From the NCBI GenBank assembly GCA_026874595.1, contig CM049316.1, forward strand, positions 54,817,676-54,881,675: DNA of 64,000 nucleotides. Direction: 5' to 3'. A model generated the notes under the pieces. That model searched no databases. It was not told the DNA's origin and was given only the letters and a program-made list of their open reading frames with translations. The DNA is from Sipunculus nudus (Eukaryota > Annelida > Sipuncula > Golfingiida > Sipunculidae). Made by a program: the position numbers and the translations under genes. Below, piece by piece: positions 37,401-48,641 of the stretch (positions are counted from its first letter, which is position 1; each line of letters starts with the position of its first letter).

Positions 37401-39296
37401 AAAATAAATGTAATATATTCACTTTGGACTACTTTCACATTAATCTACACACTAGACACAGTAGGAATCTAGATTAATATTTTCAACTGCATCTTTGTCT
37501 ATCATTAATTTCCCTAATATTATCCCTAATGATTAGTAATGAATAATATGATTTATTTTTTTATCATTAAAATTGAACTGAAAAATACCAAAGGTGACTG
37601 CATAGTGTTATTTCGAATAACATTGACATTCTATCCATCCATACAAGATTCTTACATCATCAGTAACTGCAAGTTAATTTTCTGTTACTCATCAACTAAC
37701 AAATTCCTTTTCTATTAATTTTTCTTTAATTTGTTATTAAAAACCAATAAAAATTTATTAATTTATTGTTTGTTGTTATGTTGTTTTTCAAAACAACTAC
37801 TAGATGAGTTGGGTTGGACACCTGGATCAATTGTGTCTGGGCATTAGCTGCCTGGCTGCCCCAGTGTATACCTCGCCTCAAGCACGCATAATTTGATGAA
37901 AGGTCAACTAGGTCAACATACAGGTGACTCAAGAGGGTCTATGTAGAGCCTGGGTCTAACATGGTCTCATAAAAACATTAATAAAAGCTAAAATATTTTG
38001 CCAATTTCTTTCAGCTTTCTAAACTACAAAGATGAAATCCTTATGTGTGCATGATATGAAAATTATATCAACAGTGCTCTCAGGCCATGGTCAAAGTTGG
38101 GTAAAATTTAAGGTACTAATTTTATATTTATACTAATAACTTATAAAATAAAAAAAATTTAGAACTAATTTAGGGTATTCAATTGAATCTTGATTAAATA
38201 ATGTTATATCCCTGACAAAAAAATCTCTAGCTTCAGCAATCCTCTTGTTAAGGGAGTAAATATATTTCTTGATTTTAAAAAAAAAGTGCATTATGTTTGG
38301 GCCCATAACTAAAAACAATTACGCAATACTGACATCATTTCTGGCATGTGCATAGCGACTGTATAGAAAAATATGTATATTATATATGATCAAAGTCAGA
38401 TCAGTGGTTTTGATATTAGGCAGTCTTAAAGTGAAACAATGGGTTTTTAATGGTAAAAATGAAGTTTTTCATTAATACCTAGAAAAAATAAAGTCCTAGT
38501 GACCAAATTCTTGGCATGGAAGGGGATTCTGGAGACATCTAACTGTATGCCAAATTAAGGAACTGAGAGCTGAAGCTGGGGAGCTGAGCTCTAGCAAACT
38601 GCATAACACTAGCTTGATGTAAACAATATGTGACATGGTGCTTGAAAACTTGAATAAAATCTACAGTTTTTGATCAACTGGATTCAAATTTTTGGAGTTA
38701 ACAGTGGAAATGCTAACAAAAACATGCCTTGAAAATTAAATCCACAGCATTAATAGGAAAAAAATGTGCCATGGAAAAACTTGGGCGAAATTTAAGGTAC
38801 CAATTTTATAATTTTGCCAATATTTAAAAAAAATTAACAGATTTGGATCTAATGTTTGGTATACAATTAAATTTTGATTAATTAAAGTTGTATTACCTTT
38901 GGCACTTTTGGTCTTAAAAGACCAAATATCTTTCCTGATTTTTTTACAAAGTCCATAATGTTTTGGCCCATAACTTTTTAAAATTTAATAATACTGACTT
39001 AATTTCAAGCATGTACATAGAAACTATATAGAGGAATATTTATGGTAAATATGAAGAAAACCAGATGAATGGTTTTGATATTAGGCAGTCCTGAAGTGTG
39101 AATTTATAATTTAATAAATTATTGAGGTTTTTCCTTAATATCTCGAAAGAACAAAGTGTTATTGACCCAATTTTCGGCATGGTACGAGGTTTTTGGGACA
39201 TCTAACTGTATGCTGAATTTTAGATTTGAGGTCCAATGGTGTCGAAACATGCCAGTCTTACGGACGGAAAAAATGAATGACTGAAGCGAGGAATGT

Positions 39297-39520
39297 CTCT
39301 CAGAGAGAGAGAGAGGGAGAGAGGGAGATAAGGAATATTTTAGAGAAAGACTTAATTGAGTGATGAGTAGGGGAAAGAGAGACTGAGAGCGAGAGAGAGA
39401 GAGCGAGAGAGAAATTGATCAAGGGAACAGAGAGGGGGTGTAAGATAGGGTGTGTATATATTTAGAGAGAGAGAATGAGTGAATAATTGATTGGGAGTAA
39501 GAGAGACTGAGAGAGAGAAA
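39297..39520. repeat. GA-rich simple repeat
   Basis: Several runs of (GA)n with GGGAGA interruptions lie at the point where copy B of the group 1 element loses its tail. Confidence 0.9.
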
Positions 39521-39984
39521 TGTGGACCTGTGTGGAGTGTAACTTTTATCTTGAAACTGGAGTTTCGTCACATTGACAGGCGCTCGAAATATAATGAGAT
39601 GTCATAATGTAATACTGTTACCAAGTAATTCAATAAACTCTGTGGATTGTCTCTTCATTGTGTGTAACCTCTGGCTTCAAATTGTCACTTGCCAAGATAA
39701 AAGGTATAACTCCAGACCGATTATGGTTTTTAGGCGGCCGGAAGCATGCGTTTTGTTTATATCCGGTGTGTCATAAAATAATGAACGTGCTACATTTATT
39801 GTAAGTACATATTAATCCAATCAAATTAACATAAACACTGTCGGGTTGTTATTTTCTAATTTATAACAGCATCAGTATTAAAAATGATAATGCTTTAAAA
39901 AATAAAGTTGTGTATGAGCGCTGCCTTTATATTACACATACCTTGCTCCTGTTCTGTCACAAAGGTTGTGAGGATTTCCTTTCC

Positions 39985-40390
39985 CTTTAGCTTAACCAAC
40001 CATATAATTTTCCATTGAAAACCTATATTGTTACACTTCAGGACTGGCTTATATCCAAACCACTTATCTGTTGTTTAATATATTTACCACAAATATTCCT
40101 CTATATATTTCCAATTTATCTGCTAGAAAGTAGGTAAATGTTACGTAATTTGTAAAAGTTATGAACCGGAACATTATAGGTACCTTATCAAAACAGCAAG
40201 AAATATATGTTATCACTTAAAATGATAACTTTTAAGGCCATGCAGAGAGTTCTTTATCAAGGATATATATCTTTATTTAATCAAAATTCAATTGTATACC
40301 AGAATTAAGATTTATTTTTTATTTTTTTTTTAAAGATTTCAAAAAGTTATAATATTAGCTTTAATATTTATCCAATAATTTAATTTTCCA
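39985..40390 (-). mobile_element. Decayed group 1 core fragment, minus strand
   Basis: Read on the minus strand it follows the group 1 core order: GGTATACAATTGAATTTTGATTA, a TAACTTTT word, ATATATAGAGGAATATTTGTGG and CAGTCCTGAAGTGTAACA. These are the landmarks seen in 19790-20090. Identity is visibly low, so this is an old copy. Confidence 0.55.
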
Positions 40391-41454
40391 GTTTTAAATT
40401 ATAGTTGAGAAACTTATGATAATAAGCATTAGGATATTAAATTAAATAGTTTTTCCTTCATCTAACCAACAGTGTGTATACCTGATTTGTAAAGACAATT
40501 TTCTTATCAATTTTACTTTATATTCTTTTAATTAATAAATTTAAGCATGTTGGGGGCCTACATCTAACTGAATGAAAAATCACATGAACAAAATTTTTTT
40601 AATGGTGATCCAAGGTATAATCTAGAACCTGCCACGAAGAAGCAAATTATTTATTTTTTATTTATTTATTTAAAAAAAATATTTTTTTAATTCATTTTAA
40701 ACGTTTTATTACCAAAACAATATGCATAATTTGACAATAGGCTTATTATGATTAAAACCCTTCACTCGTGTCTACTTCTGATAAAAACGACAGAATAGAA
40801 TATGTTATACCATCTTAAAACATTTTCCTACAAATGTGTGCTTTGACAAAATTTCTTGTAAAAAAGGAGGAGATCTCTGACTGCCAAAAGAAACTAATGT
40901 GGTAATTTTTAAAGAAAGAATTGCCAAACTGGTAAAATATACTTGCACAGTGGTCGACCTAGCGGCGGGCGACAGAGTGCGCGGTCCGCCCGGGCGGCAT
41001 GTACATAGTGGGGCAGCCTTTTGGGGAACTATTAAAATATTGAGAAGAAGCATGACCAGATAACCAAAAAGTCCAAATTTTTGCTTTTTTTTATAGATTG
41101 GTGGATTTGTTGCTTATTGACTTTTCTGGGCTGTATAACAAATTTCCATCTTCATATAATGTGTCTCCGCCGAAAGATAGTTTATATCATGCTTGAGCCT
41201 ATTTCAGGTATTCCGTGCATTCATTATTAATTGGGAAATCGAACCATTCAAATGACTCATGTTTGGTCTTCTTGCGTAATCTACGAAAGAAGCAATCCAA
41301 ATCTTTTGCTGTTTTTTTTTTTTTAATCAATGGTCATTGTTTGCTTGCAGTGCTTAAAATTTCTAGATTGACAATAAATTTGTATCATAGATCAAAGTTA
41401 CACACACACACACACACACACACTCAAATTGTTACACGACATGAAGTCTATTAC

Positions 41455-41560
41455 AGTTGTTCCATTACTATTACTATTACTATTACCACATTTTATCTTC
41501 TATTACTATAACTATTTTGCCTACTATTACTGGGGTACCTATTACTATACTATTATACTA
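41455..41560. repeat. (TATTAC)n microsatellite
   Basis: Interrupted TATTAC/CTATTA hexamer repeats. The same hexamer array recurs at 43498-43628. Confidence 0.85.
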
Positions 41561-43497
41561 CTTACACTGATGGGAGGATTCTACACCTTACGCAGCCAAG
41601 AGTGCTATGAACTAGCACTACAATCACATTTTTAAATAGAAAAAGAATCAAGAATTAGATGTGTAAAAATAGCGTTCAAGGTCGATTTTTTCTGTCGTCC
41701 AAACCTGGGATTTTGTTAATTAGTATATATACCGTACATTGAAATGCATTCACGTGCGGCTCATGAAAACCCACTTATCGTCAACCAGCTGTTGAAATAT
41801 AACAATACTGAGGAAATAAGTAATATTAAAGTTTCATAAGAGCCGTCGCGTCCATGCCCAGCAGCACCAATCTCGCTTTGTATAAACCGGCACGCCCAGC
41901 CCGACCACGCCCAGGAACCGCGCGCCCATCCCGACCGCGCTCATTACGAACGTAATCAATTATCTTATACTGTGTCTGTCATTTACAGAGAGCCTAATGA
42001 TACTTATGATCTTAATCATTTCAGCTTCTTTAATTCTGTTCTTTTATATTTTGAAACCTCAATGATTGTTATTGGGGCATTTCAAGTAGAAATTATAAGA
42101 TAATTGTATGAACTCTTAAATACATCTTATCTGAAAGCAACCCATTTTAAATCCCCTGGCATATGTAAAATATTGATTTATAATTATATGCATACTTGTA
42201 CATTTCTTCATATATATTTCATAAATTTATTAATTTATTATCAATATATCCAATAAAAAAAATTTATATTTAAAATTGATTTATAAATTACATAAATTGA
42301 TATTATAGTACATACATCCGTTTAGATTTATTCTTCTTTCTCATCGTTAATAAATAAAGGTTTTCAATGTAATTTAAAATTTGTCTCCAGAGGAATTATT
42401 CATGATTATTGCAAATAATTATTTAGTATCAAAGCTAAAAAATTCAGTCTTTTATGTATGAATCAGGAGAGGAATTTTTGTAGGGTTGTGTCCTGTTTCC
42501 CAATCTTTATTAATATATCCAGTACAAATTCTGTTTACGTCAAGATTTTGGACAGAACCAAACTGGAGACAAAAGTACCCTATCTTCTCGGATGTATATG
42601 TTCATTTTGATGTGATGACATGTGATACCAGTGGCACCACTTTCATAATAAATTTGGTATTTAACAATCTTGTACTATTAATTTTTTACATAACAGGATC
42701 TAATTATTTGATATCAAAATTTCAGTTAAAAAATAAAATTTAATACTTGATTTTATTCTCATGTGATATAATCAAATTAATATCGTGAAAATATGGTTAA
42801 TTAAATTTTCAAAATATATATTAACATACTTTTAGATACTGAATGAAGATCTGCACAATTGGTTCTATGAAACAACAGACAAATATTAAAAGAATAGTTT
42901 TAAAAGAATATATATATGAATTAACTCGATAATACATGTGCCTGTAGTATGACTTTCTCCAAGTGATTGTAGTACTGGTATGAGTTTTTATAGCATTGAA
43001 GGCTTCAATACTTTATGAGTATATAGCCTATCATGAACACTTTGGGTCTGCACTGTATTTGGTGCCATATTATATTTTTTCTTGAATGTGAGTTATTGCA
43101 ATCTGTATAATTAAAATGCAAACTGGCTTGTGAAAACAAGTCTAGGTACATTTTAGAATATGCATATGGATTGATGGATGTGAGATAAGATGTACATGAC
43201 ACAATAATAATACACTATTTATCTGTCTCTTAACATCAAACCATGTTTATCAATGGTTTAGCAATCAAAGGTCAGATTGTGTCTTTTAACTTATTTGGCT
43301 GTGACCTGCTCTGTCCAGTACTCTTATGTAATTAGCACCAGTGGTCACCAGCAATGTGGCAGCTGGCCCATGCTTGCCTCAACAATAGATACATCCTGGG
43401 CAATCACTGGACAAGAACTGAGTCTGTTCAGCATTATTTGCTGACATGCTTCATGAACAAGGGGCTCTCAGGAAGAAATAGAAAGTAAAATGTATTT

Positions 43498-43628
43498 CTC
43501 TATTACTTTGCCTTCTGTTTCTATTACTATTACTATTACAGCTCAAATGTTTGAGTCTATTACTATTACTATTACTATTATATGGAAAAAGCTGTAATAG
43601 TCTGTTACTATTACTATTAATTATTACC
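43498..43628. repeat. (TATTAC)n microsatellite beside the LTR element
   Basis: Three clusters of TATTAC repeats, the last ending about 12 bp before the left LTR (43641). The minus-strand frame 43451-43675 is asparagine/serine-rich because of it and is not a gene. Confidence 0.85.
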
Positions 43629-43640
43629 CCATGCCTGATT

Positions 43641-44389
43641 GTTACGGAACCTAATAACAACAGATCACAGATCACTTAATTGTGATCAGCACATATTTTG
43701 TTACGGAGACTTAAAAAAAATATATTCTGTAACACTAGGCAGCGTGAAATGTCTAGGGGAATGAATAAAGAAGTCAGTGTTTTTTTGTTAACAACTAATT
43801 ATAATTTATTCTTAGAACAATCCTAACATGACAATACACAAAATAAATACAATTACACAGTATGACAATCAAAATGTACAGTACCAGAGTGTCCGGATCC
43901 TAGGCTTTGATTCAGGATACCACCACTGTCACAGCTCAACAAGAGTCCTTTAAAACCAATATTCCACGTAAATAGTAATAATCAAAAGGCAAACTGGAGA
44001 CAGTCCGTATTAAATCTGTATTAAGTCCGTAAAATATCTGATACCACTGCAATTATTGGTTAGGTCCCAAAATTGACTTGAAGGTAACACTCTTAGTGCT
44101 CGCTGGTATATTCCAATATGCCGGCTCTAAACACAGCCCCTAGTTTATAGCTTCATATCCGAAAATTCTAGAAATCGAAAATTAAAAAAAAAAAAAACAC
44201 GCGCACATGAACAGACCTGAAACATTTAGAACAAAGAACGCTATGTCTCTACGCTGCAGACCCCACACGCGAGCCAGTGCCCAAAAAGCGAGGTTCCCAT
44301 AGCAACGAATCATGCCTGCGCTACACCAATCAGAATGTCAACAGACACATGTAACACTCCTGCGCACAATTAAACAGACACCTGTTACA
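43641..44389 (-). repeat. 3' LTR (left on the plus strand)
   Basis: Plus strand starts TGTTACGGAACC and ends CACCTGTTACA, giving TG..CA boundaries on the minus strand too. It shares long blocks with the right LTR, for example TGTAACACTAGGCAGCGTGA and ACAAGAGTCCTTTAAAACCA. Confidence 0.9.
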
Positions 44390-44400
44390 CTCCCCCTCTG
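44390..44400 (-). other. Polypurine tract
   Basis: On the minus strand CAGAGGGGGAG immediately precedes the 3' LTR. It is the expected primer site for plus-strand DNA synthesis. Confidence 0.8.
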
Positions 44401-44525
44401 TAAGAATTAGAAAGTTTTCTCTAAAAACTTTCTTTTTGCGATCACCATCACTAAATTTATACAATATTTCAAAAACATCTTATTTAGATCATTACATAAT
44501 CTTTGATTTTTACACGTTAACTTGT

Positions 44526-44790
44526 TCATGAACGTGAGGGGATTGTGATCACTGAAGACAATATTGGGCTTGACTGGGTAATATAAACTTCAAAATGTTG
44601 CAATTCCAAAATCAAAGCTAAACATTCTTTTTCAGTTGTTGAGTAGTTTTTCAGGTTTGCATTAAACTTTCTTGAAAAATAACAATTTGGATGATCTATG
44701 CCATCACTGCCTTCTTGTAACAACACAGCACCAGCTGCAGTATCACTAGCATCTACAGCTAACTTAAAGGTTACAGAAAAGTCTGGAGCT
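44526..44790 (-). pseudogene. RNase H remnant
   Basis: The translation contains the motif series SRKFN..NYSTTEKECLALI..LQHFE, typical of the RNase H domain that follows RT in Ty3/gypsy pol. The conserved Glu is in TEKEC. Upstream residues of the type DASDTAAGAVL are readable at about 44725-44765. The frame ends at 44526 shortly before the polypurine tract, and the C-terminal part of the domain is missing or decayed. Confidence 0.8.
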
Positions 44791-45018
44791 GCTTAAACTG
44801 GTGAACTTTGCATAATTGCTTTCAAATTCTTAAATGCATTTTCACACTGAACATTTCATACGAACTTTTGTTTCTTCTTTCACAAATTAGTCAAAGGTTC
44901 AGCTACAGCAGAAAAATTTGGACAAAACTTTCTGTAGTATCCAACCGTACCAAGAAAACGCATTATCTGCTTTTTGTTTTCTGGTCTAGGAAATGCAGAA
45001 ATAGCACTTATTTTAGCA

Positions 45019-45545
45019 TTAACAGGTTTTACTTGACCCTGACCTACAACATGACCCAAAAATGTTACTTGTGCATGACAAAACTAACATGACAGATTTT
45101 AATAAGTTGATGGTCAGGCGTGCTTCACTGAGTCTTTCGAAGAGGTCACGAAGAATCCGCAGAAGTTTCTCCCAGGTGTCGCTGTACACGATAAGGTCAT
45201 CAATATATGCGTCGCATATTGTCCTTGACAACCATATGGATGAGGCGCTGGAACGTGGCTGGCGAGTTCTTCATGCCAAACGGTATAACTTTATACTGGT
45301 ACAGTCCATGCGCCATAAAATGCGGACACTTTTTTCACTCGTTCTGTCAGCGGAACTTGCCAGAATCCTTTTAGCAAGTCAAACTTGGAGACATTTCTGG
45401 AGCTACCGACTCGATCAATACAATCATCGATCCTTGGAATCGGGAATGTGTCAGTCTTGGTGACAGAGTTCAGTATACGATAATCTGTGCACGTTTGGTA
45501 ACTTCCATTAATGTTACTAGGTTCAATAAGATCATTGTCCAGCAA
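45019..45545 (-). pseudogene. Reverse transcriptase, broken
   Basis: Two frames together cover the RT palm. The first (45545-45291) has DNDLIEPS, then CTDYRILN, PIPRIDD and the first catalytic aspartate in KFDLLKGFWQ (about 45378-45380). The block normally found between the first two motifs is shortened, which indicates a deletion of roughly ten codons. A stretch encoding PFGMKNSPATFQ lies at about 45240-45280 before a frameshift. The second frame (45231-45019) carries the catalytic YIDD box at 45196-45207. The order of motifs is standard for Ty3/gypsy RT. Confidence 0.88.
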
Positions 45546-45563
45546 ATATTGAATCTCATCCTG

Positions 45564-46091
45564 TTAATACTTTTGCTTTTCTGGATTCAGTCTATAAGGA
45601 TGTTGCTTGACTGCGCATGCTTCGCCAACATCTACGCCATGGCACAATATGTTAGTTCGCGTTGGAATGTCACTAAACAAATGTTCATAATTCCGCAGCA
45701 GGTTCTTGAGGTCCTGTTGTTGTTTTGCGGTTAGGTGTGACAGTTTGGCATCCAGGTTGTTAAGCAGGTCTGAGTTTTTTAGTGGTACTGTTCCACACTG
45801 AATGTCTACATCACACTTACAATCAATATCTACTTTAACTGGGTCTGGGTCAGTTTTTACACAATTAACAGCAGTAACATTATGTACAACATCTGATGTG
45901 CTATTTCTGTCATAATATGGTTTGAACATGTTACAATGACACAGTTGTTTTTTCTTACGCCTATCTGGTGTCAACATTATATAATTTAAATCACTGACTT
46001 TCTTGTCAACAACGTAAGGACCAAAATTCTTAGCTTTGCAGAGGTCTGCCAGGGATGGGAAGTAAGGCAAGGACCTTTTCACCAGGCTCAA
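45564..46091 (-). pseudogene. Integrase C-terminus (GPY/F) joined to RT N-terminus
   Basis: This single 175-codon open frame is the key piece for domain order. Its first half contains NFGPYVVDKK, SDLNY, RKKKQLCHCNMFKPY, the GPY/F module at the end of Ty3/gypsy integrases. The second half contains LTAKQQQDLKNLL, LFSDIPTRT and KQHPYRLNPEKQ, the usual lead-in to Ty3/gypsy RT. An acidic, valine-rich linker joins them. The RT body follows directly at 45545. Integrase therefore sits upstream of RT in one continuous reading frame rather than after a rearrangement break. Confidence 0.88.
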
Positions 46092-46148
46092 ACGTCCTAT
46101 TTAAAGTGTGCTTGTCATACTTTGTTTTCATTTTACTTTGTGCAGATT

Positions 46149-46808
46149 TTAGATAAGACTTTGCAAACTCACAGTATGTAGTTTAGTGCGAGAGTCTGAG
46201 AAATACTGCAACAAACTAAGAGAATCAGGATTTCCACACAAGAGTTTTTCTTTGAGCAGTTTTAAGGGACCGCGAACTGAGTGACCGAAAACTAGTTTAA
46301 AGGGACTGAAACCCAAGGACTCTCGGAAGGATTCTCTGACAGCAAACAGCAATAGATGGATTCCTTCGTCCAGGTCTTTCTGTGTGTCATAGCAATAAGT
46401 CCTGATCATGTTTTTTAATGTCTGGTGAAAACGCTCGAGGGCGCCCTGACTTTCAGGATGGTATGGCGAAGAGCTGTACTGTTTTATACCCAGCACAAGC
46501 ATAACTTGCTGGAATATGCCAGACATAAAATTAGACCCTTGGTCAGACTGAACGGATTTAGGTAATCCAAAAGTTGTAAAAATCTTGGTCAGAGCTTTGA
46601 CAACACTTTTGATATTAATTCTGCGCAATGGTATTGCCTCAGGGAACCTGGTAGATGCGCACATAATTGTCAGCAAGTATTCATGTCCAGGTTTTGTTTT
46701 GGGCAGTGGTCCAACAAAGTCAACAGTAATCCTACTAAATGGTTCCTCAAAAGCAGGAATAGGCCTAAGTGGGGCTTTAGGAGGATTCTGATTGGGCTTG
46801 CCTGGCAT
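46149..46808 (-). pseudogene. Integrase catalytic core (DDE)
   Basis: A 219-codon open frame. The catalytic triad is visible as D30 (ITVDFVGPLP), D89 (VQSDQGSNF) and E125 (HPESQGALERFHQTL), with D89 and E125 35 residues apart, the D,D35E spacing of retroviral-type integrases. Downstream KLVFGHSVRGPL matches the region before the C-terminal module. This is the best-preserved part of the element, with all three acidic residues intact. The start shown is simply the first Met after the zinc-binding segment and is separated from it by a stop, probably a decay mutation. Confidence 0.92.
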
Positions 46809-46811
46809 CTG

Positions 46812-47357
46812 TCAAGTGTGGCATGATTTACAATATTGTACAACACCTTTCCTGAGGTTAGGCCAATAGAAGTGTGTACTAACTTTCTGATAAGTTTTAT
46901 TTATACTTAAATGGCCAGACAAAGGAGCCTCAGGTGCCATGCGTAGAATTTCGTTGCGAAAACTTTTGGGCATTACTATTTGATGTTTGATGGCCCACTC
47001 ATCATCAGCGCATACATCAGGTGGTCGCCATTTACGCATAAGCACTCCATTTTTAACATAGAAACAAACTGGGTTCTGTGACAGTTCATCTTTAGGAACT
47101 GCCCTGGGAAACAAACATGAAATATCAGGGTCCTTATGCTGTTCCGCGATAAGTTCTGACCTTGAGAATGCTGCATCCTGTACTTGCGAGTCATTAGACG
47201 ATTCACTAGTGACTCCCAGAGTGTTGTTATCTGGACCATTATCCTCATGTTTGTTTTTCTTGGCCATAGATCTAGTAACAGCACATGAAGGACACAAACC
47301 AGGAATTTCCTGACTTTCAGGATCAGTGTCCTGATCAAGTGACGGCTTTTCTGTCAC
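46812..47357 (-). pseudogene. Integrase zinc-binding region with pro-int linker
   Basis: A 181-codon open frame. The first ~90 residues are an acidic linker (CAVTRSMAKK and following). The end carries the HHCC-type zinc-binding signature: GHLSINKTYQKVSTHFYWP followed by VVQYCKSCH. It stops in frame just before the catalytic core at 46808. It lies directly downstream of the protease, as expected for a gag-pro-int-rt layout. Confidence 0.85.
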
Positions 47358-47365
47358 TATTGGTA

Positions 47366-47664
47366 CAGGCTGTACTTTGTCACCTGCAACATTAGCCCAG
47401 TAGCAACTGAATTCCCTTAAAGGGTAAAGTAGTTCTTAAGCCCACAGTAATATTCCCAGAAATCGAATCTGACTTTAAATGGATACTGTGAAGCGGAACT
47501 GAAGTGTGCCTGTCTGAAAACACACCATTAACAAGTGCATTTGCACCAGTAAATGACCTATTAGAAAATGGCAAAGTGTTTGCTAACACGAGAGTCTGGC
47601 CTGACCAAGTGTCCCTCAAGATTCTAATAGGAGTAGAATATGAAAAATCACTTGAAAGTGACAC
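47366..47664 (-). pseudogene. Aspartic protease remnant
   Basis: The translation reads RILRDTWSGQTLVL, then VPLHSIHLKSD, ITVGL and GIQLLLG. This is the pattern of a retropepsin flap and core with the active-site motif D-T-G/S altered to DTW. A frameshift or stop follows the LLLG motif near 47395, before the linker to integrase. It was most likely part of the gag-pro-pol reading frame; as it stands it lacks a normal catalytic triad. Confidence 0.75.
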
Positions 47665-47907
47665 AAAACCTTCATGTAAGAATGGCTAAAATAACTCCAT
47701 TTCAGAGCCAGGAGAGGAATCTGCTACCTCAATTTCATCAAACAGTGTCAGTCATAAACTCTTTTCCAGGGTCACAAAAGGAATCTACATCCTTATTACA
47801 ATCAAACTCCTCATGGGAGTCAACAGAGGAATTTTCCTCAGCAGAAACAAACTTCTGTTTGTCATAAAAGGACTTAGCCTTATTTAGAGGATACTCCTCG
47901 CAGGAGT

Positions 47908-48510
47908 CTAGAAAGGACCTAGCCATGACAACCCGACTCAGTAGGCAATCGGATAATTGGGCTGGTAAGCCTACTCGAGTCGTGGTTCTAGTAATATGGA
48001 GGAATTTATCGCAGTGGTCTTGCATCTGGTTGCATTCATATTGTGGTAAACGGCCCATAATCTCAATATTATGCTTAGAATGGTGAATTAACACAGTAGT
48101 ATATATGTGAGCTTGCAACCCAAACTGAAAAACCGTATTAATGGACACGGGTCATTTCCTGTGTCGCCTGCAAGTTGCTTGCGTCCTGTAACCCGTGCGA
48201 GCCTTGCTAATGTTCATGAATTCAACAAACATGCCGAGGGGTTAACCAATGTGCTGGGTTAAACAGGAACTTTTCTCGCTCATATTTGGTATTATTAGAA
48301 AGAACCAATAAAAATGCCAACGAATGGTCTGGTTTATTTTGATTGACAGTATACCTGTAGCCCATGAAGCGTTGTCAGAAATGACGAAAATATATGCATC
48401 TTCATAAGGCCTTATAATGCGATCCTCAGACGTAGATGTCATGACACTCTGGCGCCAGTAATCTGGTTGTAATGCCGGAGGGTCAATATGACGCTAGAAA
48501 GGACCTAGCC
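47908..48510. mobile_element. 569-bp insertion with 17-bp target duplication inside the gag-pro region
   Basis: The 17-mer CTAGAAAGGACCTAGCC occurs at 47908-47924 and again at 48494-48510. The 569 bp between (47925-48493) have no counterpart in the acidic Ser/Glu-rich repeats on both sides. Removing the insert with one 17-mer leaves the minus-strand reading frame continuous, so this is a true later insertion. A 17-bp duplication points to target-primed retroposition (SINE/LINE style), but neither end has an A-tail. I cannot identify clear polymerase III boxes or a known family; the insert contains a palindrome CTGGCGCCAG at about 48450. Class unresolved. Confidence 0.75.
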
Positions 48511-48641
48511 TTATTAAATTCCTCGCAAGAATCAAATGAGGTTTTTACCCCGCAAGCTACGGATTCTTCTTTGGAATCAGCACGTTTGCCTTCGTAGCAT
48601 CGAACTCTTTTCTACAGTCAATAAAGAGTTGTACCCCTTAT

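Larger units (their letters stand above)
32000..39267 (+). mobile_element. Group 1 element carrying nested insertions (copy B)
   Basis: The head AACAAAGGACCCATGGGTCA is at 32000. The sequence then follows copy A (15941-18590) in order: TTATATATGATAA.., TGTTTAGCTTATGTATGAT, GATTTTGACTTGGC, ATGAATGCATTCATGAATAC, two ~650-bp core units (38000-39240), and finally CAGTCTTACGGACGG at 39267, where the tail is lost. Two blocks absent from copy A interrupt it: 32321-35914 and 36214-37400. Both have group 2 termini. Subtracting them leaves about 2.5 kb, close to the matching part of copy A. Confidence 0.75.
40391..43640. other. Mostly unrecognised AT-rich DNA with simple repeats
   Basis: It contains a (CA)n run (41400-41423) and (TATTAC)n stretches at 41455-41560 and 43498-43628. 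GC-rich patches lie at 40940-41020 (CAGTGGTCGACCTAGCGGCG, possibly one end of a hAT-type element whose partner end I cannot find) and 41850-41955. No protein similarity is seen. Confidence 0.45.

Noticed and set aside
40940-41020. Complete hAT element starting CAGTGGTCGACC
   Set aside because: No matching inverted end or 8-bp duplication could be found within several kilobases.
45062-45463. 133-codon plus-strand frame
   Set aside because: It is the antisense shadow of the reverse-transcriptase region.
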